Below, piece after piece: positions 1-8,999 of a stretch of DNA of 64,000 bases. Source of the DNA: Undaria pinnatifida. Lineage: Eukaryota; Sar; Phaeophyceae; Laminariales; Alariaceae. Each line of letters begins with the position of its first letter. Position 1 is the first letter of the stretch. Under the pieces are notes generated by a model that made no database searches, was not told the origin of the DNA, and saw only the letters and a list, made by a program, of their open reading frames with translations. The stretch covers positions 12,594,324 through 12,658,323 of the forward strand of contig JABAKD010000011.1 of NCBI GenBank assembly GCA_012845835.1, read 5' to 3'. A program made the position numbers and the translations under genes.

Positions 1-15
1 TATCGTCCGGGTATA

Positions 16-585
16 TTATAAAAATTAAAATACACTCCAGCTGTGAGATCGAATGTTTTGTCGAAACTCATCTTTGCAAGCTGTGTATATGTGATACTCC
101 GATCGCGCGTATTACGGGTTGTGTGTCCTCATTGAGGATATAGGTCGGCGGCTCCCCTTGCAACTACAGTGTAGCTATCAGGGCCAACAGGGTGATGTTA
201 GCCAGTCTGTGCGCGGAAACCATAAAACCCGTTTCTGAGGGGGACAAAATCTGACAGCTGTGGAATGAAATGTATCAGCTTATTAGGTGAATCTTGTAAG
301 TCGAATATCCGGTGAGGGGAGGGCGGAGGTTTTTAGGACGTGGGGGCCTGATTTTGATCAAAAGGGGGGCGGGAGGGGGGGAGGGGGGGGAAGGGGACGG
401 GTGGGACAGGTCAATTTGTGCGTGAAAAATTATAAATCCGTCTTGTGGGGGAGGGGGGGGGAATGTGGCGGGGGGGGCGGGGGGCGGGGGCCGGGGGGGG
501 GGGGGGCTTTAGGTCGCGTAGATGTAGGGGTTTGCTATACGCGTGGTGTTAGGTCCAGGCGATGGTGCGGGTGGTGGGAATATGT
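16..585 (+). mobile_element. FB1 foldback repeat, long arm (copy a)
   Basis: The arm starts with the family terminus (TTATAAAAATTAAAATACAC) directly after a TA at 14-15. It runs through the conserved FB1 blocks: CTCCAGCTGTGAGATCGAA, the 'cctcattaaggatatagg' block, 'gtgtagctatcaggg' and 'gcgcggaaac', then long G-runs from 365 on. It ends near the 'gctatacgcgtggtg' block. An oppositely oriented FB1 end lies at 1425-1597, so the two may be arms of one element or separate insertions. No protein is encoded; the Gly-rich open frames here come from the G-tracts. Confidence 0.85.
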
Positions 586-592
586 GCCTTAC

Positions 593-706
593 ATAAGCGA
601 TTCCTTGGCAGGTCGGGTACAACAGCATTGAGCGCGGTGATGGCTGCGGTGAATCGAGTTACATGGGCAGCAGCCGCTTCCATAACGCATTCCACGTGGC
701 CTTCAC
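593..706 (-). CDS. Candidate internal exon, 114 nt, function unknown
   Basis: On the minus strand an open frame of about 38 codons starts after an acceptor-like CAG (709-707) and stops at a GTAAGG donor-like site (from 592). The peptide is Ala-rich and helical-looking and contains the stretch AAAAHVTRFTAAITALNAVV. It lies downstream, in transcription order, of the transcription-factor-like exons at 986-2629 and could belong to that gene. Its phase does not join directly to the exon ending at 986, however, so another exon would have to lie between. FB1 sequence begins immediately beyond it. Recognition is by splice signals and codon-like composition only. Confidence 0.33.
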
Positions 707-985
707 CTGGTATGCTTGCTGGTGCGCAAGAGCATAGGAACTGTCCAACCGCTCGGTTCGCTTCGTTCCGGTTCGTTTTCAACTCCGATAAAAGTACAAA
801 ACAAAAAACGTGTACAACGCTGGTCTCTGCAGCAGTGCTTCGATTCCAGGCAATTTCGAGATACGACTACCAATCTCTATCATTTCCGCTCGTCCAGTTA
901 CCGAGGAACATGTTTTCGAGCATTGCCTTGGAATCGAGCACATAACGATAGGGAAACACATCGGGCGACGATATCGCCGACTCAC

Positions 986-2629
986 CTTGCTACGTCGGCG
1001 TTCGGGGGACCCGAAACGTTGGCCAACGCGTCCTTTGCCAGACGGATGTACTTCTCCACCTGTAACATGCAACGCGACCTCCCGGGTTAGCCGATACCGA
1101 TACTCCGTGGAGACATCTAGTGCGGAGAAACGATTCGATCAAATCTCTGTACCACCCACCACCCCGAAAAAAAACATGAACACCTGTGCGTGTTGAAAAA
1201 GAAACCTGTCGACAGGTCCTCACATTGACAGCATCGACCACACGATTGGCAGCGGCCAGCTGGCCTAAAAAAACAGGCGGGTTAGTTGGGGTTCCGAGTT
1301 ACATCACAAGCAGTATGATGCGTTGAGTCAATTCAAGGAGCTGCACAGCGTGCTATAACAACAGCATCCCACTACTCGTCCAGCTACGTGCTCAGACCGG
1401 GCGGTTGATACGGCCCCCCATGTTGCATATATCTGATAGCTACACTGTACTTGCAAGGGGAGTCGCCGACCTATATCCTTAATGAGGACACACAACCCGT
1501 ACTACGCGCGATCGGAGTATCACACACAGCTTGCAAAGATGAGTTTCGACAAAACATTCGATCTCACATCTGGAGTGTATTTTAATTTTTATTTCATATA
1601 TTGATGTGTTTCTAGTGAGAACTACCATGGTATGGGATATGGCTTGAAAGAAGACAAACACAGCGGTGGTGCGTTGGACCGCCATGATCCACGATCTATG
1701 ATACTGTGCTGACCACGAAACAACACGGCAAAACACCGTTCCTCACTGATTCGACTGGGCGACCCTTGACCAAAGACCCGAGAGCGATCGCGCTCCAGAA
1801 GACGCAAGTCGAGGGGTCCACAGGAACCGGGCTACTCGCCGGGACGATCGTGCCGAAGCTTTGCTCTGTTGGCGAGTCGTCCCCGGTGTCCAAATACTGC
1901 ACAGAAGACGAGCTGTTCACAACAAACATTTTAACCATCGTGTCACGGATGTTGCTGGCGGCGGGAAAATCAAGAGCAAGGGCGGGCATTGTCGTGTGAG
2001 ACACGTGGCATATACGGCACCGCTGTAGCAAAGCATCTAATCAAATTTGGACCCTGTTGATATTTTCATAACTTGAAGGGGCCATAAGCTCTGTTACGCC
2101 ACACGTCCCACACGTTGATGATCAGGTTCGATACAAGTACTGGGCAACCTTCATAACCTCAAATAGGTGCCAACCTAACCCTACCCCTAATCCTAAGTGC
2201 TGGGCAACCTCTATAATCTCGAATAGTTGCTAGGCAAGACGCGCTTTCGGAACCCGCTCCGTCGTGTCTGACGGGGGCACCCTAGCAACAGAGGCCGTGG
2301 GCCGCTGCGGCGTACCTGGTAGGTCGTTCTCCTATTTACACTACTACACTACTGACTGAACTACTGTACCGTATACAACAAAAAAACACCTAGATGGTCA
2401 GCGACAGTAGGCAAGATATAATACGATGACGATCAATAACGCTTGCAGTTGCTCACTAGCCACCAGGCCAGAAAGGTGCTTCGTTTGCAGCAGACGTCGT
2501 CAACGCATTTACCATGCTTACCTCTGACTGGTGAACGGCATGAACCCGACACAGCCGAAGTAGTCGCTCAAGAACATGTTCTCCTCCATGCCCACAAGGC
2601 CTGTCGCTGGGGAAGGACTTAGCCTGAAC
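986..2629 (-). CDS. Split gene resembling fungal-type transcription factor middle region (copy A, partial)
   Basis: Three exons are supported on the minus strand. Exon 1 (2629-2522, 5' edge uncertain) contains EENMFLSDYFGCVGFMPFTS and ends CAGAG|GTAAGC. Exon 2 (1954-1747) begins after CCGCCAG, carries NIRDTMVKMF and STCVFWSAIALGSLVKG, and ends TCA|GTGAGG. Exon 3 (1059-986) follows TTACAG, reads VEKYIRLAKDALANVSG then NADVAR, and ends AAG|GTGAGT. The phases join exactly: AG plus C makes the Ser of TSQS-NIRD. A paralogue at 61756-62283 has the same two downstream exons, the same phases and an identical 74-nt third exon length, which strongly supports real coding sequence. The aromatic-rich start and the CxFWxxxALG motif recall the fungal_trans (middle homology) region of Zn2Cys6 regulators; that family call is inference. 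No zinc cluster or stop was found, so the gene is partial. Intron 2 carries an FB1 end. Confidence 0.68.
1425..1597 (-). mobile_element. FB1 terminal fragment inside an intron
   Basis: This is the reverse-oriented FB1 end: 'agctacactgtacttgcaag', then 'ccttaatgaggacacac', 'gatcggagtatcacac' and the terminal 'ggagtgtattttaat'. It lies between the exons at 1059 and 1747, while the paralogous intron at 61830-62081 is only about 250 nt and has no FB1. The insertion therefore postdates the duplication of the gene, or was lost from the other copy. Confidence 0.8.
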
Positions 2630-2766
2630 CTGCGGACGAAGAGGAACCCACCGAATTACAGCAGCAATGCGGAGGAATTCAGTCCACACAAGGACTTCGC
2701 CTGAACCTGTGGACGAAGAGGAACCCACCGAATTACAGCAGTAATGCGGAGGAATTCAGTCCACAC
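2613..2766. repeat. 77-bp tandem duplication (two copies)
   Basis: Copy 1 (2613-2689) and copy 2 (2690-2766) both start 'aaggactt' and end 'ggaattcagtccacac', with only a few substitutions. The duplicated unit spans the probable splice acceptor of exon 1 of the transcription-factor-like gene on the minus strand, so two competing acceptors exist. Confidence 0.9.
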
Positions 2767-2785
2767 GATGAAAGTGCTACATATA

Positions 2786-2842
2786 TTTCGACAAAAAAAT
2801 CGATCTCACAGCTGGAGCAGATTTTAATTTCATAATATACTA
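2786..2842 (-). mobile_element. Short FB1 terminal relic
   Basis: This short stretch reads 'tttcgacaaaaaaatcgatc', 'tcacagctggagcag', 'attttaatttcataa'. It is the last roughly 55 bp of an FB1 arm with a few substitutions. Confidence 0.6.
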
Positions 2843-2889
2843 GACTACGCAGTAAGCTCGATTGTACAAGCATATCTTGGTGGAGTATT

Positions 2890-3085
2890 TTATAAAATAT
2901 TTTCAAGGACGTCAGCCGTGAGTTCGACGAATTCAGGTCAATACTCATCTTTGCAAGCTGCGTTGGTGGTACTTGTAATACTGTTAAGATACGGCCTCGA
3001 CAATATAGACGAGTTTTTATTTGGAGGGTCGTATTTTGGTCCGCTACAATGGTAAGTGTTGGTATTTTTACTTTGGGTGGGGAAT
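2890..3085 (+). repeat. R6 dispersed repeat (FB1-related subfamily)
   Basis: Blocks 'caaggacgtcagccgtgag', 'ttcgacgaatt', 'actcatctttgcaagctgcg' and 'ggtacttgtaatac' recur at 6901-7040 and 7105-7265. The 'catctttgcaagctg' block is shared with FB1 ends, so R6 looks like a diverged relative of FB1. Confidence 0.6.
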
Positions 3086-3251
3086 TTTGAGCTAGATCTA
3101 ACATCACATCTATTTTATAAATGTATTACTGTAGTTTCCACTGTACTGCGCTATCATATGTATGGTAAGAGGTTTATTTTGTTTTTTCTTCCCCCCGGGC
3201 TTTAATATCGGGAAGAGTACGATTACAGAATATTTCTAGTTATCTTACATA

Positions 3252-3609
3252 TTATAAAAAATGAAAATACACTCCAGCTGTGAGATCGAAGATTTCGTCG
3301 AAACTCACCTTTGCAAGCTGTGTGTGATACTCCGATCGCGCGTAGTACGGGTTGTATCCTCATTAAGGATATAGGTCGGCGACTCCCCTTACAGCTACAG
3401 TGTAGCTATCAGGGTCAACAGGATGATTTTAGTCAGTCTGTGCGCGGAAACTATAAAACCCGTTTCTGAGGGGGACAAAATCTGACAGCTGTGAAGGGAA
3501 ATGTATCCTTTTATCAAGTGAATCTTGTAAGTCGAATAACCGGTGAGGGGGGTGGGGCGGAGTTTTGAAGGACGTGGGGGCCTGGTTTTGATCAAAAGCG
3601 AGCGGGTTT

Positions 3610-3640
<31 letters not shown>

Positions 3641-4218
3641 AAGGGGGCAATTTGTGCATGTAAGCTATAAATCCTTTCGAGGGGATAAATCTGACGGTTT
3701 TGGCACCAGTATATTATTGGGGGCGGGGGGGGGGGGTTATCTTATATATATATCTTTTCCCCCCAAACCGTCAGATTTACCCCTTGAAAGGATTTATAGC
3801 TAACACGCACAAATTACCCGCCCGTCCGCCCCCCCCCCCCCTTTCCCCCACCCCCCTCCAACCCCGCTCGCTTTTGATCAAAACCAGCCCCCCACGTCCT
3901 TCAAAACTCCGCCCCCCCCCCTCACCGGTTATTCGACTTACAAGATTCACTTGATAAAAGGATACATTTCCCTTCACAGCTGTCAGATTTTGTCCCCCTC
4001 AGAAACGGGTTTTATAGTTTCCGCGCACAGACTGACTAAAATCACCCTGTTGACCCTGATAGCTACACTGTAGTTGAAAGGGGAGTCGCCGACGTATATC
4101 CTTAATGAGGACACACAACTCGTAATGCGCGCGATCGGAGTATCACACACAGCTTGCAAAGATGAGTTTCGACGAAATCATTGATCTCACAGCTGGAGTG
4201 TATTTTCATTTTTTATAA
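3252..4218. mobile_element. FB1, complete foldback element (near-perfect palindrome)
   Basis: The left arm (3252-~3700) and right arm (~3770-4218) are reverse complements over about 450 bp with few mismatches. Both end TTATAAAAAATGAAAATACA and are flanked by TA (3250-3251 and 4219-4220), the inferred target duplication. From outside in, each arm holds the CTCCAGCTGTGAGATC block, the 'aaggatata' block, 'aactataaaacccgtttctg', 'gatcaaaagcgagcgg', a long G (or C) run, then a second 'ataaatcctttcgaggggat' module. The centre is a short loop near 3705-3775 with a further G-run. There is no transposase gene. This is the best reference copy of the family in the window. Confidence 0.92.
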
Positions 4219-4331
4219 TATGCGTGTACCACTTTGGGTTGTGTGTGTGTTTTCCCTGGGGTATTCCTCAGCTCCAGAGTGACTACAGCCTGTCCTGTGA
4301 CCACGGACTTGATCATGCGAGTTAATGTGAG

Positions 4332-4404
<73 letters not shown>

Positions 4405-4790
4405 TTATAGCTGACGCAATTCATGCCTCCACCAGAAACATGAAAAAGTGAAATCGGAAGTCAGCCAACGATGTGCCAGGTCCGTACTGGTGCATACGTG
4501 TCACTACACGCGCCTGGAAAAACCAACTATACCGCTTGCCACCCACGAAAGACTACCACGGATATATTGAACGTCGTACCTATCACTACGCATACGCACG
4601 ACAGACGCAAGACAATTGGAAAAAAGAAACAAAGAAAATAAAAGACAAAAAACGAAAAAGGAAAAGAAGGAACAGACAAGAAAAGCAAGAAAAGACAAGA
4701 CAAGAGGTAGCAAGGAAAGGAAAAGAGAAAATCAATGTCATACTTCGAAGTACTAGCAGAACCTAGGAACTGACTAAAGACGGCATTGGG
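4219..4790 (-). repeat. FB2 repeat arm with (AAC)n plus R3 flank
   Basis: The block from 'tgcgtgtaccac' through 'ctggggtattcctcagctcc' to 'gagttaatgtgagaac' is the FB2 arm. It is followed by (AAC)n at 4332-4404 and then the FB2 edge 'agctgacgcaattcatg'. The remainder (4420-4790), with 'gtgaaatcgg', 'ggtccgtactggtgcatac', 'cgcctggaaaaacca' and a purine-rich 'aaaggaaaagagaaaa' tract, is the reverse complement of 19440-20525. Together these define a longer repeat unit, R3. Lysine-rich open frames here are compositional. Confidence 0.75.
4332..4404. repeat. (AAC)n microsatellite
   Basis: About 24 uninterrupted AAC units follow the FB2 arm motif 'gttaatgtgag'. Confidence 0.98.
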
Positions 4791-4933
4791 CTCATAGAGG
4801 GTTTAAAGTGCATCGCCAATGGCACTGGGGAGAGAGCGCAACATGGCGAAGAAGTCCGAGCGGTCTTACGCTATCTTGTGATGGCCATTGGAAGGCCCAC
4901 AACTTTCAAGACGATGATGGCCACACCCAGACT

Positions 4934-5503
4934 TCATTCTCTTCGGCATGACACCCCCCCTCCCCCCCCCCCCGCCTCTCCCCCCTTCCCCCCCCCCCCC
5001 GGCCGCTTAGAGATGCCAACGGTGGATGACGCTGCCGCAGCCTTTGCGCGTCGCTCTGCAGCTTTGCGTCTCTCCGTTTCATGCCAATTCCGCATTAACA
5101 ACTCGGCTCCCTCCTCTACTCTTCGAAACCATCTGCCAGCCTTCTGAGCAGCCTTTCGCCATCCTTCGAATTTCATTCCAAAGACCGACATATCCTCCTT
5201 CAGATGAGCCATCCAGTCTTTCTCTTGCCCCCCTGAGTAGCCCTTACCCCCAACAAACTCCCCAAACATCACCCTCTGAGGCAGACGCTCCTCCCCCATA
5301 CGTGCTACAAATCCCGCAAACAATATCCTCCGTTCGCGCACTATCGCCTCTATGCTCTCGGAATCTGTCTTGGCAAGCGCGTCGGCGTACGACAGGGTGT
5401 GGTCGTCGCGCTTCCGTTTCCGCCATCCGAGGCATCGGAGGAGCATGAAGCGGTGAACCCGTCGTAGCCTCTCATAGCCAGGCTTCTTCGGGCTCCACGT
5501 CAT
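4934..5503 (-). pseudogene. LINE ORF2 C-terminal tail
   Basis: This 189-codon frame continues the RT protein after a frameshift at about 5480-5500. It contains ERLRRVHRFMLLRCLGWRKR, SYADALAKTDSESIEA, RERRILFAGFVARMG and RVMFGEFVGGKGYSGGQEKD, the post-RT region typical of this LINE group. It ends in a Gly-rich stretch translated from C-runs at 4954-5001 that is probably not part of the ancestral protein. Related tails occur on the plus strand at 29985-30138 and 36388-36735. Confidence 0.85.
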
Positions 5504-6722
5504 GCAAACGTACAGCTGTCTCGACCAACTCAGCTTTCAGCAACCGCACCTTCAACCGTAAGCACACACCCCGGCGATCATAGATTTCCATCTTGTACCG
5601 CTGGAAGCACGCCCAGGCCCTCTGTAGACGCGGCGTTATTTCAATGCTAAGGTCTCTGTCTGCCGTGATATCCCTGCCCAAGTACACAAACTCGATTGTT
5701 TGTTTGTATACCTGGCCGGCTGCATTGATTGTGAAGGACAACTTTCCCCCGCTTTTGGTTTCCAGGCACATTATCTCTGTTTTTGCCTCGGATACTGTAA
5801 GCCCGAACGACGAGCACGCAGTCACGATCACCGTCATCATCCTCTCCACCCCTTCTGATGATCGCGATACGATGCCCGCATCGTCCGCGTACAGCATACC
5901 CCACAATCTCTGCACCTCTTCCCCCTCCTTCTCCCTCCGCCCGTCGACTTTGCCTGCGCGTGAAGTGCCCTTCTTCTCGCCTTCCTTCTTTCGTTGGAGA
6001 GGCACCATGTCCGTGATGGCTGCATCAGCGAGGAGGCGTTTCTCGGCCACACGCAGTACTGCCGTGAAAAACATGTTGAACAGCGGTGGCGCGAGCACGC
6101 ATCCTTGCCTGAGACCTTGCCCCACGTCGAACTTATCCGAGCACTCTCCATCACCTACCCGCACGCATGCTTGCATGCCGTCGTGGAATTGGCGGGTGAC
6201 GGCGAGCATTCTCGGTGGCACGCAAAAACGAGGAAGGACATCCCACAAAAGGGTTCGGTCGACGGAGTCATATGCTTTGGTGTGGTCGATAAAGCACAAG
6301 TACAAGGGGGCGTTCTTCTTCCGCGCCAGTTCCTGCAGACGTCGTAATATGAACATCATGTCAACCGTCGAGCGTCGGGGTCTGAACCCACACTGTTCCT
6401 CCGGCAGCATGTTCTCGCGTTCGCAATAGTCACGCAGGCGACCCGCGATGACTTTGAGGAGTACTTTGCCGGCGTGAGCCACGAGGGAGATGCCACGATA
6501 ATTGCCACACTCCGTCCGATCTTTCTTCTTGTGAAGCACCTTAATCGTTGCATCTTTCCATTGTTGCGCACGCTACCTCCCCTCCACACAGCGACGATGA
6601 TATCTTGGAACTTTCCGAGAGTGTCCAATTCTCCTTCTTCAGCCAAAACCTTCAAGAGCTTGGCCGGGAGACCATCGGGCCCATACCGTCTTTCGGTTCG
6701 CCAACGCACGGATCGCCTCTTC
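5472..6722 (-). pseudogene. LINE reverse transcriptase domain
   Basis: The long frame 6539-5472 (355 codons) holds the RT core: [40 protein letters not shown], the block-A aspartate in [34 protein letters not shown], the catalytic YADD in [10 protein letters not shown], and [13 protein letters not shown]. The upstream part (GPDGLPAKLLKVLAEEGELD) lies in another frame at 6709-6560, and a further frameshift separates VEEAIRALANRK near 6720. At least two frameshifts are therefore present, although the catalytic core is intact. The protein would copy LINE RNA at a nicked chromosomal target. Confidence 0.93.
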
Positions 6723-6724
6723 TA

Positions 6725-8180
6725 CAGTCGCCCCCGCTTCAAAGACACTCTTCTTAAGTCAATTCCCCGCTTTAAGGTCACAAAAAAAAACAGAAGCATG
6801 GTGCCCCGCAGATGTGAAAAATTAGGCAAGAGTCGTGCATAAAATCGACGATTTCAGAGGCCGAGGTCCGCTCTCGTCTCGAGGATGTCCGCTTCCATTT
6901 TATAATGAATATTTCAAGGACGTCAGACGTGAGTTCGACGAATTTCGGGTCAATACTCATATTTGCAAGCTGCGTTGTTGGTACTTGTAATATACTATGT
7001 GGGTGAGTCTTTATTAATGGGAGGGGTCATATGTTTCTGTTAAAAAAAAAAAATGCATAGTCTATATAGACTACATATTTTGTTTTTCTCCACTCTAATT
7101 GTTGGTGTTGGTATTTTGAAAAACATTTCAAGGACGTCAGCCGTGACTTCGACGAATTTCGGGCCAAAATATTCATCTTTGCAAGCTGCGTTGTTGGTAC
7201 TCGTAATATATTATCTATGTGGGTGAGTTTTTTCATAATGGGAGTGGTCATATTGTTTTGTTGAAAAACAAACACACATATACACATACGAGTATGTACA
7301 TATTCACAAAAAAATGTTCAAGCTGCTATTTGTACGCGAACGGAAGAGACGGCGAGTACGGTAAAACGGCGTGCCTTCTTTCCAAGACTGTGCATTCGTT
7401 CACTCATGAGACTCGAGTCAAGCTAAGAGTGAAGGAAGGGGGAGAGGTGCAGGCAACTCTTCGGGATATGTGGGCGGCGTAGTGTTTTTTTTTTGTAGGA
7501 CAACTGCACCTTGGATGCCCGCGTTCGTTGTTTGGTGTTTTTTGTTTGCCTTGCGTGAAGTCTCGTTTTTTAGCTAAACTTGGCAAAATTTGTTTTGTCT
7601 TTGCCTCGTTTTTACCTTTGGGAAGGAGCGGTGTCCTCTTTTTCGGTGTACTTTCCTGATTTTTACGTCTGGTGTTGTCTGCGATACCGACATTTTACTA
7701 AATAGTGTCGTCCCAAGTGTGGGTGGTTTTGTTTGGTCTCCATGTGGCAGGTAGGTTGTGCCTGTATCGTATCAGAGTTCTAAAAACGGCTGTGATGTTC
7801 ACCGTGAGGACAATGCCTCAACAACAATAAAAGCCTACAACAACACCAGCGCACTACCGTACACATTACACTATGTAGGTCATGCTGCACCCCTTCCCGC
7901 GTTTCGGTGGGAGAGGGGAATTCAAACGATGGTATGCACGTATTGGAGTACAGCAGCATGCAGCAGTAGTTGCGGCCTTCAAATCACCTTGTGTCATAGG
8001 TTTCAAACAACACCGTTTCGTGGTCGCATTCCTGCTGCGAATGCGCGTCTTATGACATATGCTACGCCTACGTTGGCCCCGGGGACGGTGAGTTAGTGGC
8101 CCCGGAATCTTAAAGACACTTCCCCGCGTTAAAGACACTCGAAAAAAAAACGTGGTGTGTCTTTGAAGCGGGGTCGACTG
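6725..8180 (+). mobile_element. Pogo/Tc1-like DNA transposon remnant inserted in the LINE (copy 1)
   Basis: The ends are inverted: CAGTCGCCCCCGCTTCAAAG at 6725 and its complement ending at 8180. The left flank is TA (6723-6724) and the right flank is TG (8181-8182), one mutation from a TA duplication. Without the insert the LINE reads ..MYN-VEEAIRALANRK. Sub-terminal repeats 'cttaagtcaattccccgc' and 'cccgcgttaaagac' recur in copy 2 (12143-13130). A plus-strand coding relic at 7376-7482 (SKTVHSFTHETRV, GGEVQATLRDMWAA, stop) is shared with copy 2. An R6 insertion (about 6901-7326) breaks that relic upstream. No intact transposase is present. Confidence 0.85.
6901..7326 (+). repeat. R6 repeat, two modules, inserted in the pogo-like element
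   Basis: Two 'caaggacgtcag' modules (about 6906-7040 and 7123-7265) sit between sequences that are contiguous in the other pogo-like copy at about 12395. The second module repeats 'tttgcaagctgcgttgttgg' and 'tatgtgggtgagt'. This is a third level of nesting: LINE, then pogo, then R6. Confidence 0.6.
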
Positions 8181-8760
8181 TGCGTTGTACATAGACGGGA
8201 CATCGTCCAGTGGTCTGCACGGGGGCCACTGCTTAAGCTCTTCCACAATGCTCGGGCCAAGGGTTGGCGACTTGGTGTTAAGTAGTTTGTGAAACCACCT
8301 CACCCACCGCTCGCGGATGAGGGCATTATCCCGCAGCAATCGACCTTTCTCGTATTTGATGTACTGCGAGTTAAACGTCCTTTTCCCTTCCACATCCATC
8401 CCCTTAAGGTGTTTGTAGAAGCCAAATTGATCACCTTCTCGGATTCGCCCTTCGAGTTGGCTAACGTAATCTTTGAATAACCTCAGTACAGCCTCCGTCC
8501 GCGTGCGTTTCAGCTGTTTGGTGGTTGCCTTCAAGGCTCGCCGTGGACCACGATTGTTTGGAGCAGAACGGATCCGTTTCCTCGCGTCTTCCCTATCTTG
8601 CTGAGGTGCGTTCAACTCCGCTTTCCTCTTCTCGGTCGCACACCAGCCCCTCGGTACTTATTTGCGCCGAATACGGGACGCTATGTCGGCCGCATACGAC
8701 TGTAGCGTCTCAGTCAGGAAGGTCATATCATCAACGCTTCCGGCATTAGTACCGGGTATC
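8181..8760 (-). pseudogene. LINE ORF2 linker between endonuclease and RT
   Basis: The minus-strand frame reads RTRTEAVLRLFKDYVSQLEG, REGDQFGFYKHLKGMDVEGK, RDNALIRERWVRWFHKLLNT and SPTLGPSIVEELKQWPP. The 'WVRWFHKLLNTKS' style segment is characteristic of the region just before the RT in this LINE class. The frame runs into the pogo-like insertion at 8180. Confidence 0.85.
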
Positions 8761-8997
8761 GGGGAGGCAAGGTTGGCTACTATCGCGTTTTTGGAAATTC
8801 ATGCCGAGATGCGGGTCCGCCATTAATCTTGGTAGATCAATAGCTCGCCAGTTTTTTATGACTCTCTTCGGACGGTGTGATGCGACCCAAAAGACGAATA
8901 CTTCCGATTATGAGGTTGTGGTCCGACTCAGCGTTTTCCCTGGGTAGGGTCCGCACAATGACATAACGTACCAATCTCTATCCAATTGCCGTGTCAG
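8760..8997 (-). pseudogene. LINE endonuclease, C-terminal part
   Basis: Translation of the minus strand gives LTRQLDRDWYVIVRTLPREN, then AESDHNLIIGSIRLLGRI. SDH is the conserved C-terminal catalytic motif of AP-like LINE endonucleases. It continues the N-terminal half across the FB1 insertion (9000-10367). A stop or frameshift follows near 8860, then RLMADPHLGMNFQ. Confidence 0.8.
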
Positions 8998-8999
8998 TA

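Noticed and set aside
2164..2200. Telomere-like CCTAACCC words
   Set aside because: Only a few degenerate units are present, well below what an interstitial telomere tract would need.
3543..3803. Gly- or Pro-rich open frames in FB1 arms
   Set aside because: They arise from G/C homopolymer runs and recur in both orientations with no conserved protein outside the runs.
5593..6429. 278-codon plus-strand frame opposite the LINE RT
   Set aside because: It is antisense to clear RT motifs and has no protein features of its own.
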